From contig CAVSME010000001.1 in NCBI GenBank assembly GCA_963728985.1, positions 124,001 to 188,000 on the forward strand: a stretch of DNA of 64,000 nt, given 5' to 3'. The notes beneath the pieces are model-generated. The model was not told where the DNA came from, made no database searches, and saw only the letters and a program-made list of their open reading frames with translations. The position numbers were made by a program, and so were the translations under genes. The DNA is from DASXAI01 sp963728985 (GTDB lineage Bacteria; Actinomycetota; Acidimicrobiia; Acidimicrobiales; Ilumatobacteraceae). Below are positions 36,391 through 45,396 of the stretch, one piece after another; the first letter of the stretch is position 1; each line of letters opens with the position of its first letter.

Positions 36391-39300
36391 TGCGCGCCAC
36401 CACCGACTCGATCGCGATCATCGTCGCCGCCCGGGACGCTGCCTCGACCATCGATGCCACCCTGCGCAGCGTCGCCCGCCAGATCTCGCCGAGCTGGACC
36501 GTGACCGTCGTCGACGACGGCTCTCGCGACGAGACCGCCGCCATCGTCACGGGCTGGGCCGAGCGCGATCCTCGCATCCGGATCGTGAGCCAGGGTCCGG
36601 CGGGCGTCAGCGCGGCGCGCAACCTCGCCCTGCGCGAGACCAGCGCACGTTGGGTCCTGTTCCTCGACGCCGACGACCGCATCGGTGAGGGCTACGTCGA
36701 ACAGGCGCTGGGGGTCCTGCACGGTTCGGCCGCGCTGGACGGCGTCTGCTGCGGGTGGGAGTACCAATCGTCGACCGGCACTCGCCAGCCGATGCCCGAG
36801 CTGCAGCCGGAGGACCTGGCCGAGCTGTTCCTGATCTCGGCGCGCCGGTGCCCGTTCCCCATCCACGCCTGTGTGGTGGATCGAGCCCTCGTCCTCGCCG
36901 CGGGCGGCTTCGACGAGACACTCACCGTCGGCGAGGACTGGGACCTGTGGCAGCGCCTGGCGCGCCAGGGTCTGCGCCTCGCGGCCCTGCCGGGTGTGGA
37001 CGCTACCTATGTGCTCCGGGCCGGCTCCGCCAGCCGCCGGGACTTCACCCGCGTGCATCGCGACATCGCCACGGTCATCCGTCGGGGGCACGCCGCCGAC
37101 GATCGCGTCGCCGCGCCGCTGCCCGCATGGGCCGCCGGCGCGCCGACGGCTGGTCTGGTGCCCGCGTTGCGCGAGTACCTGTGGTGGACCCTGGCACTGG
37201 CCGTCGCCGGCGACACCGACGGCGTGCGCTCGCTGCTGGCCGAGGCCGAGCGCATGCCCCGCCAGGTGCTGGCGCCGTACGCCGTCGCCTCCACGCTCTT
37301 CTACACGGTGCCCCTGAGCGTCGGCTACGTGGTCGACGAATGGGAGCTGGCGTGGCCCGTCGTGGGTGACCGGCTGGACGCTGCCGTGACGGCGCTCGTC
37401 GAGTGGCTAGGCGCCCCGTCCAGCGGCCGCGCCATTCTCCGGCCGCTCGAACAGCTCGTCGCCACGACCCGCCGGGCGGCGCCGGCGATGCCGATCGGGC
37501 GCACGCTGGCCATGACCATCGACCTCGCCGATCCTGTCGTCGACGTGGCCGTGGACGACGACGTCGAACAGCTCGTCGTGCACGTGGTGAACGGGCGGGA
37601 CCCGATCGGGGTCGCCGTCGTCGCCGCCCTCGGCGCCACCGTGCCCAGCGCGGCGATCATCGCCGCCATCCGGCACCAGCTCGGCGGGCGGCTGGCACGG
37701 GCAACGCTCCGTCGTCCATGGCGCAGCCGCGGGGCGGCGGCGCCCGCTGTGCACCCCACCGTCGCCCGGGGCGCGCTCCGGCTGCTCCTCGACCTGCCCG
37801 TGCCGCAGGGACCCCAACGCGCGGCGATGATGCGGTCGTTCGGTCGCGCCGCCGTCCGGGGCGCCCGACCCGATCCGCCCGCCGAGCAGTCCGGCACCGG
37901 CCCGGTCGAGTCCCCGTTCTCGGCCGACGAGACGTACTGGGAATCGCTGTTCACCACCCCGGATCCTTGGGGCTACACGAACAACTACGAGCAGGTGAAG
38001 TACGACCAGACGCTGAGCCTCATCGAGGGCCGCGCCGTCGGACGTGCCCTGGAGCTGGCCTGCGCCGAAGGGCACTTCACCGTCCAACTGGCGCCGCACG
38101 TCGACCACCTGCTGGCCACCGACATCTCGACCACCGCGCTGGCCCGGGCGGCCGAGCGGTGCGCCGCCTGCTCGAACGTCGACTACGAGCAGATGGACCT
38201 CCGCACGGCGGTGCTCCCGGGCGATCTCGACCTCGTGCTGTGCAGTGAGGTGCTGTACTACCTCGAGCGCGACGACGTGATCGATCTCGCCCAGCGCATC
38301 CGGGACGCGCTGCGTCCCGGCGGCGTCTTCGTCACCGCCCACGCGCTGGTGCTCACCGATGAACCGGACAAGACCGGCTTCGACTGGGGCCACCCGTACG
38401 GCGCCACCGGCATCGGCGAGATCATGGGCGCGACCGACGGCTTGCAGCTCCGGCGCGAGCTGCGCAGCGACCTCTATCGCATCCAGCTGTTCGAACGGGT
38501 GCCCGAGGGTGCGCCAGACGTCGCGCCGGACACCGTGCCCGTGCCGCATGCCGATCCCCTCGAGCTCGAGATCTCGCGCATGGTCGTGTGGGGTGGCCTG
38601 CAGGCCGACCGCGCCGCTGTCTGGCGCGACGAGCTCACCGATCGCCTCCCGATCCTGATGTACCACAGCGTGGCCGAGTCAGGTGCGCCTTCGCTCGAGC
38701 CGTACCGGGTCAGCCCGGATGCGTTCGAAGCGCAGCTCGAGCACCTGCGGCGCCACGCGTACTACGGCATGACCGTCGGCGAGTGGGCGTACTACCTCGA
38801 TCGCCATCGCGTGCCGCCCGGCCGCGCCGTCGTGCTCACGTTCGACGACGGCTACCACGACTTCTACGAGCACGCCTGGCCCCTGCTGCAGGCGTACAAG
38901 TTCCCGGCCACGGTGTTCGTCGTCGTCGACAAGGTCGGCACCACGTCGGACTGGGATGACGAGCTCGGCGAGCCGCTGCCGCTCCTCGACTGGCCCACGA
39001 TCCGCAAGTTGCAGGAGGACGGCATCGAGTTCGGATCCCACACCGGCGACCACCGGTCGCTCACGACGCTGGCGCCGGGCGAGGCGGTCAGGCGCGAGCG
39101 CGCCGCTCGCCACCGGCTCGAGGAGGAGCTGGGGCGGCCGGTCACCACCATCGCCTACCCGTCCGGTGCGGTCGACGAGGTCGCCCGGCAGGCCATGCGC
39201 GCCGCCGGCCACCGGATCGGGCTCGAGACGGCGGCCGGCTACGCCACGGTGTGGGACGACCCCATGGCGGTGCCCCGCATCGAAGTCGCGAACGGCGACA

Positions 39301-39407
39301 CCCTCGCCTCGTTCGTGACCAAGCTCGGCCAGACCAGCCGCCGCAACCCCCTGCGCCAGCGCCTCCGCCAGGTCAGATCGACCGCTGGTCGCGTGCGCCG
39401 CCGCTGA
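36390..39407 (+). CDS. GT2 - NodS-like methyltransferase - NodB-like deacetylase fusion
   Basis: 1005 residues. GT2 domain 1-230 (IAIIVAARDAASTIDATLRS, VTVVDDGSRDETAAI, FLDADDR). A roughly 280-residue segment of unknown fold follows. A NodS-type SAM methyltransferase spans about 514-715 (PDPWGYTNNYEQVKYDQTL, ALELACAEGHFTVQL, LVLCSEVLYYL). A polysaccharide deacetylase spans about 754-985 (PILMYHSV, TFDDGYHD near 816, the zinc-binding HTGDH at 884-888, AYPSG). The parts correspond to the GT, N-methylase and deacetylase of Nod-factor synthesis, so it may add, deacetylate and methylate an N-acetylamino sugar. That combined reaction is inferred. It ends three bases before the stop of the convergent ABC ATPase gene. 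Confidence 0.88.
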   Translation: MRATTDSIAIIVAARDAASTIDATLRSVARQISPSWTVTVVDDGSRDETAAIVTGWAERDPRIRIVSQGPAGVSAARNLALRETSARWVLFLDADDRIGEGYVEQALGVLHGSAALDGVCCGWEYQSSTGTRQPMPELQPEDLAELFLISARRCPFPIHACVVDRALVLAAGGFDETLTVGEDWDLWQRLARQGLRLAALPGVDATYVLRAGSASRRDFTRVHRDIATVIRRGHAADDRVAAPLPAWAAGAPTAGLVPALREYLWWTLALAVAGDTDGVRSLLAEAERMPRQVLAPYAVASTLFYTVPLSVGYVVDEWELAWPVVGDRLDAAVTALVEWLGAPSSGRAILRPLEQLVATTRRAAPAMPIGRTLAMTIDLADPVVDVAVDDDVEQLVVHVVNGRDPIGVAVVAALGATVPSAAIIAAIRHQLGGRLARATLRRPWRSRGAAAPAVHPTVARGALRLLLDLPVPQGPQRAAMMRSFGRAAVRGARPDPPAEQSGTGPVESPFSADETYWESLFTTPDPWGYTNNYEQVKYDQTLSLIEGRAVGRALELACAEGHFTVQLAPHVDHLLATDISTTALARAAERCAACSNVDYEQMDLRTAVLPGDLDLVLCSEVLYYLERDDVIDLAQRIRDALRPGGVFVTAHALVLTDEPDKTGFDWGHPYGATGIGEIMGATDGLQLRRELRSDLYRIQLFERVPEGAPDVAPDTVPVPHADPLELEISRMVVWGGLQADRAAVWRDELTDRLPILMYHSVAESGAPSLEPYRVSPDAFEAQLEHLRRHAYYGMTVGEWAYYLDRHRVPPGRAVVLTFDDGYHDFYEHAWPLLQAYKFPATVFVVVDKVGTTSDWDDELGEPLPLLDWPTIRKLQEDGIEFGSHTGDHRSLTTLAPGEAVRRERAARHRLEEELGRPVTTIAYPSGAVDEVARQAMRAAGHRIGLETAAGYATVWDDPMAVPRIEVANGDTLASFVTKLGQTSRRNPLRQRLRQVRSTAGRVRRR

Positions 39408-39410
39408 CGA

Positions 39411-40640
39411 TCAGGTGTCACCCATGGGGCCGTCGAGGCGTTCGGTCTGCCACTGGTCGCCCAGCTTCAACAGGCGCGTCGGGCGGCCGGCGTCGTCGCC
39501 GTCGATCGAGAACGTCAGCACGCTGTCGTCGTATTGCATCGTCTCGTAGGCGGTGCCCAGCCAGATCCCGACGACGTACTCCCCGGGCGTGAGGATGGGT
39601 GGGAGCGGGCAGCGGAAGCGGTGACGGCCCCGCTCGAAGAACGGCGCCGGGCCATGGTCGCTGAGCGCCTCGTTCAACAGGTTGACGCCGCTCTTGGTAC
39701 CGACCAGCGCCGACGCGTCGAGGCCGGCCAGCGGTTCGTTCACCACGACGTCGAGCTGGACCCAGGCCTTCGCCCACGTGTTGAGGACGACCTGCGGCTG
39801 GCCCTGCTCGTCGACGACGGCGACGGCGGTGATCTGGGCGGGTGCGGTGGCGTCGGCCGCCAGCGAGGCGATGTTGGCTGCGCCCGCCGCCGCCCGCGTG
39901 TACTCGGCGATCACGTCGGCCGCCGACCCCTGCGCCCGGATGGTCCCGTGCTCCAGCCACACCACCTGCGGGCAAAGTCGCGCCATGGCATCCATGTTGT
40001 GGCTGACGAACAGCACCGTGCGCCCGCTCTGCTCCACCTCGCTCATCTTCCCGAGGCAGCGGCGCTGGAACTCGGCGTCGCCGACCGCCAGCACCTCGTC
40101 GACGACGAGGATGTCCGCCTCCAGGTGGGCGGCGATGGCGAAGCCCAGACGGAGGTACATGCCCGACGAGTAGCGCTTCACGGGCGTGTCCATGAAGTCG
40201 CCGAGCCCGGCGAACTCGATGATCTCGTCGAGCCGGCGGGTCACGTCGTGGCGGGACATGCCGAGGATGGCGCCGTTGAGGTAGGTGTTCTCGAGCCCGG
40301 TGAGCTCGCCGTGGAAGCCGGTCCCGACCTCGAGGAGCGAGCCGATGCGCCCGCGGGTCCGGCACCGACCCTCGGTCGGCGTCGTGATGTTGCTGACGAC
40401 CTTGAGGAGCGTGCTCTTGCCGGCGCCGTTGGCCCCAATGATCCCGATGGCCTCGCCCTCGTCCACGGTGAACGAGACGTCGCGCAGCGACCAGAGCTCA
40501 CGGCGGGGAGCGCGGGAGCGGCCCCGAACGCGTCCGACGAGCCGGTCGACGGTCTCGCGCAGGTCCGTGCCCGACCCATGGTGCTCGCCCAGGCGGTAGC
40601 GCTTCCCGACGCCCGCCAGCTCGACGGCCGGCTCACCCAT
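39411..40640 (-). CDS. ABC-2 polysaccharide exporter ATPase (Wzt/TagH type)
   Basis: 409 residues. The ATPase domain (1-250) has GANGAGKST (Walker A), the signature YSSGMYLRLGFA and ILVVDEVLAVGD (Walker B), the pattern of O-antigen/teichoic-acid exporters. A C-terminal beta-sandwich-like region (about 270-409; PLPPILTPGEYVVGIWLG) corresponds to the Wzt-C glycan-recognition domain, which in known systems reads the modified chain end. The start overlaps the permease stop by one base. It powers export of the polysaccharide made by the surrounding transferases. Confidence 0.9.
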   Translation of the reverse strand: MGEPAVELAGVGKRYRLGEHHGSGTDLRETVDRLVGRVRGRSRAPRRELWSLRDVSFTVDEGEAIGIIGANGAGKSTLLKVVSNITTPTEGRCRTRGRIGSLLEVGTGFHGELTGLENTYLNGAILGMSRHDVTRRLDEIIEFAGLGDFMDTPVKRYSSGMYLRLGFAIAAHLEADILVVDEVLAVGDAEFQRRCLGKMSEVEQSGRTVLFVSHNMDAMARLCPQVVWLEHGTIRAQGSAADVIAEYTRAAAGAANIASLAADATAPAQITAVAVVDEQGQPQVVLNTWAKAWVQLDVVVNEPLAGLDASALVGTKSGVNLLNEALSDHGPAPFFERGRHRFRCPLPPILTPGEYVVGIWLGTAYETMQYDDSVLTFSIDGDDAGRPTRLLKLGDQWQTERLDGPMGDT

Positions 40641-41488
40641 CAGATGATGTCCACGAACTGCCGCTCGTTGGCACGGAAGTAGTACAGCCCGGCCACGAGC
40701 CCGACGACGGCGGTCGCCGCCGACAGCGCGATCAGCCCGACGGCGGGGGCCGCCGTCCCGGCCAGGCCCCATCGCATCAGGCCCAGAGCGCCGGCGACGG
40801 GATTCAGGTACTGCACCGTGTACCAGGGATCGGGCACCAGCTCCGGGGGGTACCCGACCGGGCTGACGAACAGGAACAGCTGGAGACCGAATCCCACCAC
40901 GACGGACACGTCGCGGTACTTCACGATCAGCGCGCTGAGGATCAGCACCGGTCCCGCCGTCGCTACGCCGAGCAGCACCACCCCCGCCGGCAGACCGACG
41001 ACGAGGCCGACCGGCGACACACCACCACCCCAGATCGTGGTGATGACGATGGCCAGCACCGCACCGACGGCCAGATCGATCACGGGCGGCAGGATGGCGG
41101 CGACGGGCAGCGCCAGCCGCGGCAGCGACACCTTCTTGAGGAGCTCGGCGTTCCAGAGGAGGCTGTTGGTGCCGGCGGTGAGCGCGCTCGAGAAGTACGT
41201 CCACGCGATGAACCCCACGAGCGCGAAGGCGAAGTACGAGTCGGTGCCCACGTCGACGTCGGCGAGGCCGTGGAACAGCACGGTGAACGCCAGTGCGCCC
41301 ACGAGCGGCTGGAGCACCGCCCACGCCGCACCGAGGAAGGCCTGCTTGTAGCGCACCTTCACATCGCGCAGGGCGAAGAAGTAGATGAGCTCGCGGTGTA
41401 CCCACAGCTGGGCGAGCTGGAGCCGCGGCCAGCGCCCGCTCGGTGCCGCGTTCTCGACCCAGACCCGGTCGGGGGATCTGGTGACCAC
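40640..41488 (-). CDS. ABC-2 polysaccharide exporter permease (Wzm/TagG type)
   Basis: 282 residues beginning with GTG 41488. A cytoplasmic N-terminus with RDVKVRYKQAFLGAAWAVLQ, the ABC-2 gate-helix motif, is followed by six hydrophobic segments (ALAFTVLFHGL, YFAFALVGFIAWTYFSSAL, LALPVAAILPPVIDLAVGAV and others). It forms the membrane channel with the Wzt-type ATPase. Its GTG is embedded next to the stop of the GT4 gene upstream, so the unit is GT4 > wzm > wzt. Confidence 0.9.
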   Translation of the reverse strand: MVTRSPDRVWVENAAPSGRWPRLQLAQLWVHRELIYFFALRDVKVRYKQAFLGAAWAVLQPLVGALAFTVLFHGLADVDVGTDSYFAFALVGFIAWTYFSSALTAGTNSLLWNAELLKKVSLPRLALPVAAILPPVIDLAVGAVLAIVITTIWGGGVSPVGLVVGLPAGVVLLGVATAGPVLILSALIVKYRDVSVVVGFGLQLFLFVSPVGYPPELVPDPWYTVQYLNPVAGALGLMRWGLAGTAAPAVGLIALSAATAVVGLVAGLYYFRANERQFVDII

Positions 41489-41489
41489 G

Positions 41490-42776
41490 CTAGGCCTGCC
41501 GTCGGCGGGCGGGCGCGCCGGCCGCCGTGGCCGCCACGATCACGTCGCTGGCCAGGCGCTGCACTGCGTCGCTCGACGCCTGCGCCGTCAGGTGGTGGTG
41601 GAACCGCCGGTAGCCGGCATCGGTCAGCCGCGACCGCAGACCGGGTTGGGTGGCCACGGCGATGCACGCGGCCGCGAAGGCCGCCGGATCGTCGGCCACC
41701 AGCAGGTCGCGATCGGCCACGAGCCCGAGCCCTTCGAATGCGAACGAGGTCGACACCAGCGGCACACGGCGGGCCAGCGCCTCGATCGCCTTGAGGCGGG
41801 TCCCGCCTCCCGAGTGCAGCGGCGTGACCGCCACCGTCGCCCGCGCGTAGTAGGGCCCGACGTCCTCGACGTACCCGTGGCGACGGACACCCGGCGCGTC
41901 GGTGCCGCCGATGGCCATGCGGGGATCGTTGCCGATGACGTCGAAGGCGAAGTCCGGCACCTCGCGGCGCACGAGCGGCAGGACCCGCTCGGCGATCCAC
42001 TGCACGGCGAGCCGGTTCGGCTCGTACGTGAGCGGCCCGACGAAGAGCATCGACGGTGCCTTCTCGCCGCCGGCGGGGGGCGGCTCGACGGCCGGAACGG
42101 GGTAGCCGTTCGGCACGACAGCGGCGTTGGGCACGTCGAGGTAGCGCTGGTCGTACGCGCTGCAGACCACCACGCGATCCACCTCGGCGGCGATGTCGCG
42201 CTGCAAGCGCCGCCAGCGGCGGGCCTGGACAGCGTCGACCAGGTTCCGCGGCGCCGTCACCAAGCGGCCCGACTGCAGGCGGCGATCGCCCATCTCGCTG
42301 AGTAGGAGGCGGTCGTTGAGATCGTCGAGGTCGACGATCCTGGGGCCGGGGATGACGGAGCGGGTGAGCACGTGGACCCGGGCCCGGCTGCACCACACCA
42401 GATCCCACGGCATCCAGCTCTGGCCGTGGATCGTGGTGAGCTCGTCGTGCAAGGCGCGTTCGCGGCGGTACCGGATGCTCGGCGGCCACTCGCCGAAGGC
42501 CCCGGCCACCTTCCTCCATCGGCGCCATTCGTCGGCCCGCACGACGTTGGCCGTCACGCGGCGATCGGCGGGCGGGCGCACGCCGTCGACGGTGGAGTCG
42601 ATGAGGCACACGTGCACGGCCCCGACCCGCACCAGCCCGTCGATGATGTTGGCGATCCGGATGCCGTTGCCGTTGTCGATGCCGGGCAGGCGATCGGCAA
42701 CGACGAGGATGCGGCGTTGGCCCGGACGGGCACGGGGGCGCGGATGATGGTCGACCCTCAGTGAAGAATCCGCCAC
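41490..42776 (-). CDS. GT4-family glycosyltransferase
   Basis: 428 residues from GTG 42776, supported by TAAACT eight bases upstream. The N-terminal Rossmann half starts ILVVADRLPGIDNGNGIRIA. The donor half has LFVGPLTYEPNRLAVQWIAE, FDVIGNDPR, YYARATVAVTPLHSGGGTRL and KAIEALARRVPLVSTSFAFE, the conserved sugar-nucleotide and E-x7-E-like region. It is retaining and cytoplasmic. First gene of the exporter operon, so it likely adds a sugar to the exported chain. Confidence 0.85.
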   Translation of the reverse strand: MADSSLRVDHHPRPRARPGQRRILVVADRLPGIDNGNGIRIANIIDGLVRVGAVHVCLIDSTVDGVRPPADRRVTANVVRADEWRRWRKVAGAFGEWPPSIRYRRERALHDELTTIHGQSWMPWDLVWCSRARVHVLTRSVIPGPRIVDLDDLNDRLLLSEMGDRRLQSGRLVTAPRNLVDAVQARRWRRLQRDIAAEVDRVVVCSAYDQRYLDVPNAAVVPNGYPVPAVEPPPAGGEKAPSMLFVGPLTYEPNRLAVQWIAERVLPLVRREVPDFAFDVIGNDPRMAIGGTDAPGVRRHGYVEDVGPYYARATVAVTPLHSGGGTRLKAIEALARRVPLVSTSFAFEGLGLVADRDLLVADDPAAFAAACIAVATQPGLRSRLTDAGYRRFHHHLTAQASSDAVQRLASDVIVAATAAGAPARRRQA

Positions 42777-42784
42777 GACACGGA

Positions 42785-42790
42785 AGTTTA
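42785..42790 (-). promoter_or_regulatory. -10 box for GT4 - wzm - wzt operon
   Basis: TAAACT on the minus strand, eight bases before GTG 42776, in the short gap between two divergent GT4 genes. Confidence 0.4.
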
Positions 42791-42806
42791 TGCCTGAATT
42801 GGTCCG

Positions 42807-43934
42807 GTGAGGGCCGCTGACCATGCCGCCGTCCAGACGGCCCCCGGCCGATCGCCGGTGCGCCACCCGCGCGTCGGCCTCTACAGCGACTCGGCGATCA
42901 TCGGCGGCGCCGAACGCTCGCTGCTCCACCTGCTCGCCGCCTACGCCGGTCCGGCCACGCTGGTCGTGTGCAGCCCGGCGCCCGAGCTGCTGGCCGCGGC
43001 GGCGGTGGCGGCCCCGGAGGTCGAGGTCCACCTCGTGCCGCCGGCCTCGTCGTGGCTCGCCACCGTGCGTCATCACCGCTCGGCGTTCCGCTCCCTCGAC
43101 CTCGACCTGCTGCAGGTCACGCTGGCCAACCCCTTCGCCTCCCGACCGGCCCTCCTCGCCGGCATCTCGTTGCGAGTCCCGACGGTGGCCGTGGAGCAGC
43201 TCGTCCTCCCCGCCCGCAGGCGTCGGGGGCGGGCGATGAAGCGACTGACGGCCCGTGCCCTCGCCGCCAGCGTGAGTGTCGGGGCGAGGTCGGCCGACGA
43301 CCTCGGGACGTACTTCGGCATCCCTCGTACGGCGGTCACCGTGATCCACAACGGCGTGCCCGACGACACGGTGACGCCGATCGAGGTCGGGCCCCGGCCG
43401 ACGGTCGGGTGCGCGGCGCGCCTGGAAGACCAGAAGCGCCTGGACCTCCTGCTCGCGGCGATCGCGTCGCTGCCGGGTGTCCGCGTCATGCTGGTGGGCG
43501 ACGGCTCCTGTCGCGACGATCTGGGCCGCCAGGCCGAGGCGTTGGGGATCGCCGATCGGGTCGAGTTCGTCGGGTGGGTGGACGACGCCCGGCCGTACGT
43601 CGCCGGGCTGGACGCCTTCGTCCTGCCCTCGCGCGAGGAGTCCTTCCCGCTCACGATCGTGGAGGCAATGTTGGCGGGCACGCCCGTCGTGGCCACGGAC
43701 GTCGGCAGCGTGAGCGAGGCGGTGATCGACGGGCAGACCGGGCTCCTCGTCCCACCCGGAGACGTGCCCGCCCTCACCCACGCCATCGACCGCGTCGTGA
43801 GCGAGCCCGGCCTCGGCGCGCAGCTGGCGGGCCGCGCCCGCACCCTCGCCGAAGAGCGCTTCACGGCGGCGGCGATGGCCCAGGCCTACGACCGGCTCTG
43901 GCAGGAGATCCTCGTCCGGCGGCGTTCCCGCTAG
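42807..43934 (+). CDS. GT4-family glycosyltransferase
   Basis: 375 residues from GTG 42807. It opens with VGLYSDSAIIGGAERSLLHL, the acceptor-side loop of GT-B enzymes. The donor half reads PTVGCAARLEDQKRLDLLLA, VMLVGDGSCRDDL, PSREESFPLTIVEAMLAGTP and VVATDVGSVSEAV, the classic GT4 E-x7-E signature. It diverges from the GT4-wzm-wzt operon across 30 bp. Its end overlaps the aldo/keto reductase stop by four bases, tail to tail. Confidence 0.9.
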   Translation: MRAADHAAVQTAPGRSPVRHPRVGLYSDSAIIGGAERSLLHLLAAYAGPATLVVCSPAPELLAAAAVAAPEVEVHLVPPASSWLATVRHHRSAFRSLDLDLLQVTLANPFASRPALLAGISLRVPTVAVEQLVLPARRRRGRAMKRLTARALAASVSVGARSADDLGTYFGIPRTAVTVIHNGVPDDTVTPIEVGPRPTVGCAARLEDQKRLDLLLAAIASLPGVRVMLVGDGSCRDDLGRQAEALGIADRVEFVGWVDDARPYVAGLDAFVLPSREESFPLTIVEAMLAGTPVVATDVGSVSEAVIDGQTGLLVPPGDVPALTHAIDRVVSEPGLGAQLAGRARTLAEERFTAAAMAQAYDRLWQEILVRRRSR

Positions 43935-44998
43935 CGCGGGCGGCGGCGCAGCGAGGCCTTGCGCAGGGCCAGCGGCTCCCAGCCGCCATCCGACGCGTTC
44001 AGGTTCGTGCCCGGCGGCACCAGCTCGTCGATGCGGTCGAGGATCTCCGTGTCGAGCCGCACCTCGTCGGCACCGAGCAACGTCTCGAGCTGCTCCATGG
44101 TGCGGGGCCCGATGATGGCGGACGTCACGCCCGGATGCTCCAGGGTGAACGCCAGTGCCATCTGGGCCATGGACAGGCCGGCCTTGTCGGCCAGCGGCAC
44201 CAGCTCCTCCACCACGTCCAGCTTGCGCTGGTTGCCGGGTAGCGCCGGATCGAAGCGCACCGGGAGGCGCTTGGCCCGGCCCTGCGTCATGTCGACACCG
44301 GTCTCCCGGCGGTAGCGACCGGTCAGCCAGCCGGCCGACAACGGGCTCCACACGATGCAGCCCATGCCATAGCGCTGTACCGCCGGCAGCACGTCGCGCT
44401 CGATGCCGCGGGTGAGGATCGAGTACGGGGGCTGCTCGCACTGGAACCGCTCGCGGCCGCGCCGCTCCGCCACCCACTGGGCCTCCACGATCTCGTCGGC
44501 GGGGAACGTCGATGAGCCGAAGGCGCGGATCTTGCCCTGGTGGACGAGGTCGGTGAAGGCGCCGAGGGTCTCGTCGATGTCGGTCGACGGATCGGGGCGG
44601 TGGATCTGGTACAGGTCGATCCAGTCGGTGCCGAGGCGGCGCAGGCTGGCCTCGCACGCCTTGATGATGTACCGCCGGCTGGAGCCCGACACGTTGGGGG
44701 GCGGCGCACCGGTCCGGGTGGACGGGGCGCCGGTGGCTTCGACCTGGAAGTGGCACTTGGTGGCGAGGATGACGTTGTCCCGCTTGCCGCCGGCCAGCGC
44801 CTTGCCGGTGATGACCTCGCTCTCGCCGGCGGAGTAGACGTCGGCGGTGTCGATGAAGTTGATTCCCGCGTCGAGGGCGCGGTGGATGATGCGCACGGCA
44901 TCGTCGTGATCGGGGTTACCCCAGCTCCCGAACATCATGTTGCCGAGGCAGAGGGGGCTGACGTACATGCCGGTGCGGCCGAGGGTGCGGTAGCGCAT
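43931..44998 (-). CDS. Aldo/keto reductase
   Basis: 355 residues from ATG 44998. The catalytic tetrad is recognisable: Asp and Tyr in FIDTADVYSAGESE, Lys in ILATKCHF, His in IDLYQIHRPDPS. The C-terminal NADPH-binding part includes AIIGPRTMEQLETLLGADE. An insertion after the Lys strand (GAPSTRTGAPPPNVSGSS) is longer than usual. The substrate is unknown. TACGGT seven bases upstream indicates a leaderless start. Confidence 0.9.
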   Translation of the reverse strand: MRYRTLGRTGMYVSPLCLGNMMFGSWGNPDHDDAVRIIHRALDAGINFIDTADVYSAGESEVITGKALAGGKRDNVILATKCHFQVEATGAPSTRTGAPPPNVSGSSRRYIIKACEASLRRLGTDWIDLYQIHRPDPSTDIDETLGAFTDLVHQGKIRAFGSSTFPADEIVEAQWVAERRGRERFQCEQPPYSILTRGIERDVLPAVQRYGMGCIVWSPLSAGWLTGRYRRETGVDMTQGRAKRLPVRFDPALPGNQRKLDVVEELVPLADKAGLSMAQMALAFTLEHPGVTSAIIGPRTMEQLETLLGADEVRLDTEILDRIDELVPPGTNLNASDGGWEPLALRKASLRRRPR

Positions 44999-45005
44999 GT
45001 CCCGG

Positions 45006-45015
45006 ACCGTACTGT
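45006..45015. promoter_or_regulatory. Overlapping divergent -10 boxes (aldo/keto reductase and DUF952)
   Basis: On the minus strand TACGGT (45011-45006) lies seven bases before ATG 44998. On the plus strand TACTGT (45010-45015) lies six bases before GTG 45022. The two boxes share the central TA, so the whole intergenic region is 23 bp and both messages should be leaderless. Confidence 0.55.
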
Positions 45016-45021
45016 GCCGCG

Positions 45022-45396
45022 GTGATCGTGCTGCATCTGATGCCGGCGCCGGCGTGGGCGACCTGGGAGGCGGGCGGCCACTACGAGCCGGCCTCCCTGG
45101 CGACCGAGGGGTTCGTGCACTGCACGGCCGGCGACGACCTCATGCTCGAGGTGGCCAACCGGTTCTACGGCGATGGCGGCGATCTCGTGGCCGTGGCCCT
45201 GGACATCGACCGGCTCACGAGCGAGGTCCGCTGGGAGCCGCCTGCCCACCCGGACCGGTCGGCCGCCGAAACCGCGGCCGATGCACCGCTCTTCCCCCAC
45301 GTCTACGGCCGGCTCGATCGCGACGCCGTGGTCGGCGTGCGCCGGCTGGTGCGCGACGAGGGCGGCCGCTTCGTGCGCTACGCGCCGATGGACTGA
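45022..45396 (+). CDS. DUF952 family protein
   Basis: 124 residues from GTG 45022: VIVLHLMPAPAWATWEAGGH, then a GFVHCT motif and a C-terminal FPHVYGRLDRDAVVGV, the pattern of the DUF952 family, which resembles the ADP-ribosyltransferase-like fold. No catalytic activity is established for the family. Its 3' end overlaps the BtuF-like gene on the opposite strand by 19 bp. Confidence 0.8.
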   Translation: MIVLHLMPAPAWATWEAGGHYEPASLATEGFVHCTAGDDLMLEVANRFYGDGGDLVAVALDIDRLTSEVRWEPPAHPDRSAAETAADAPLFPHVYGRLDRDAVVGVRRLVRDEGGRFVRYAPMD

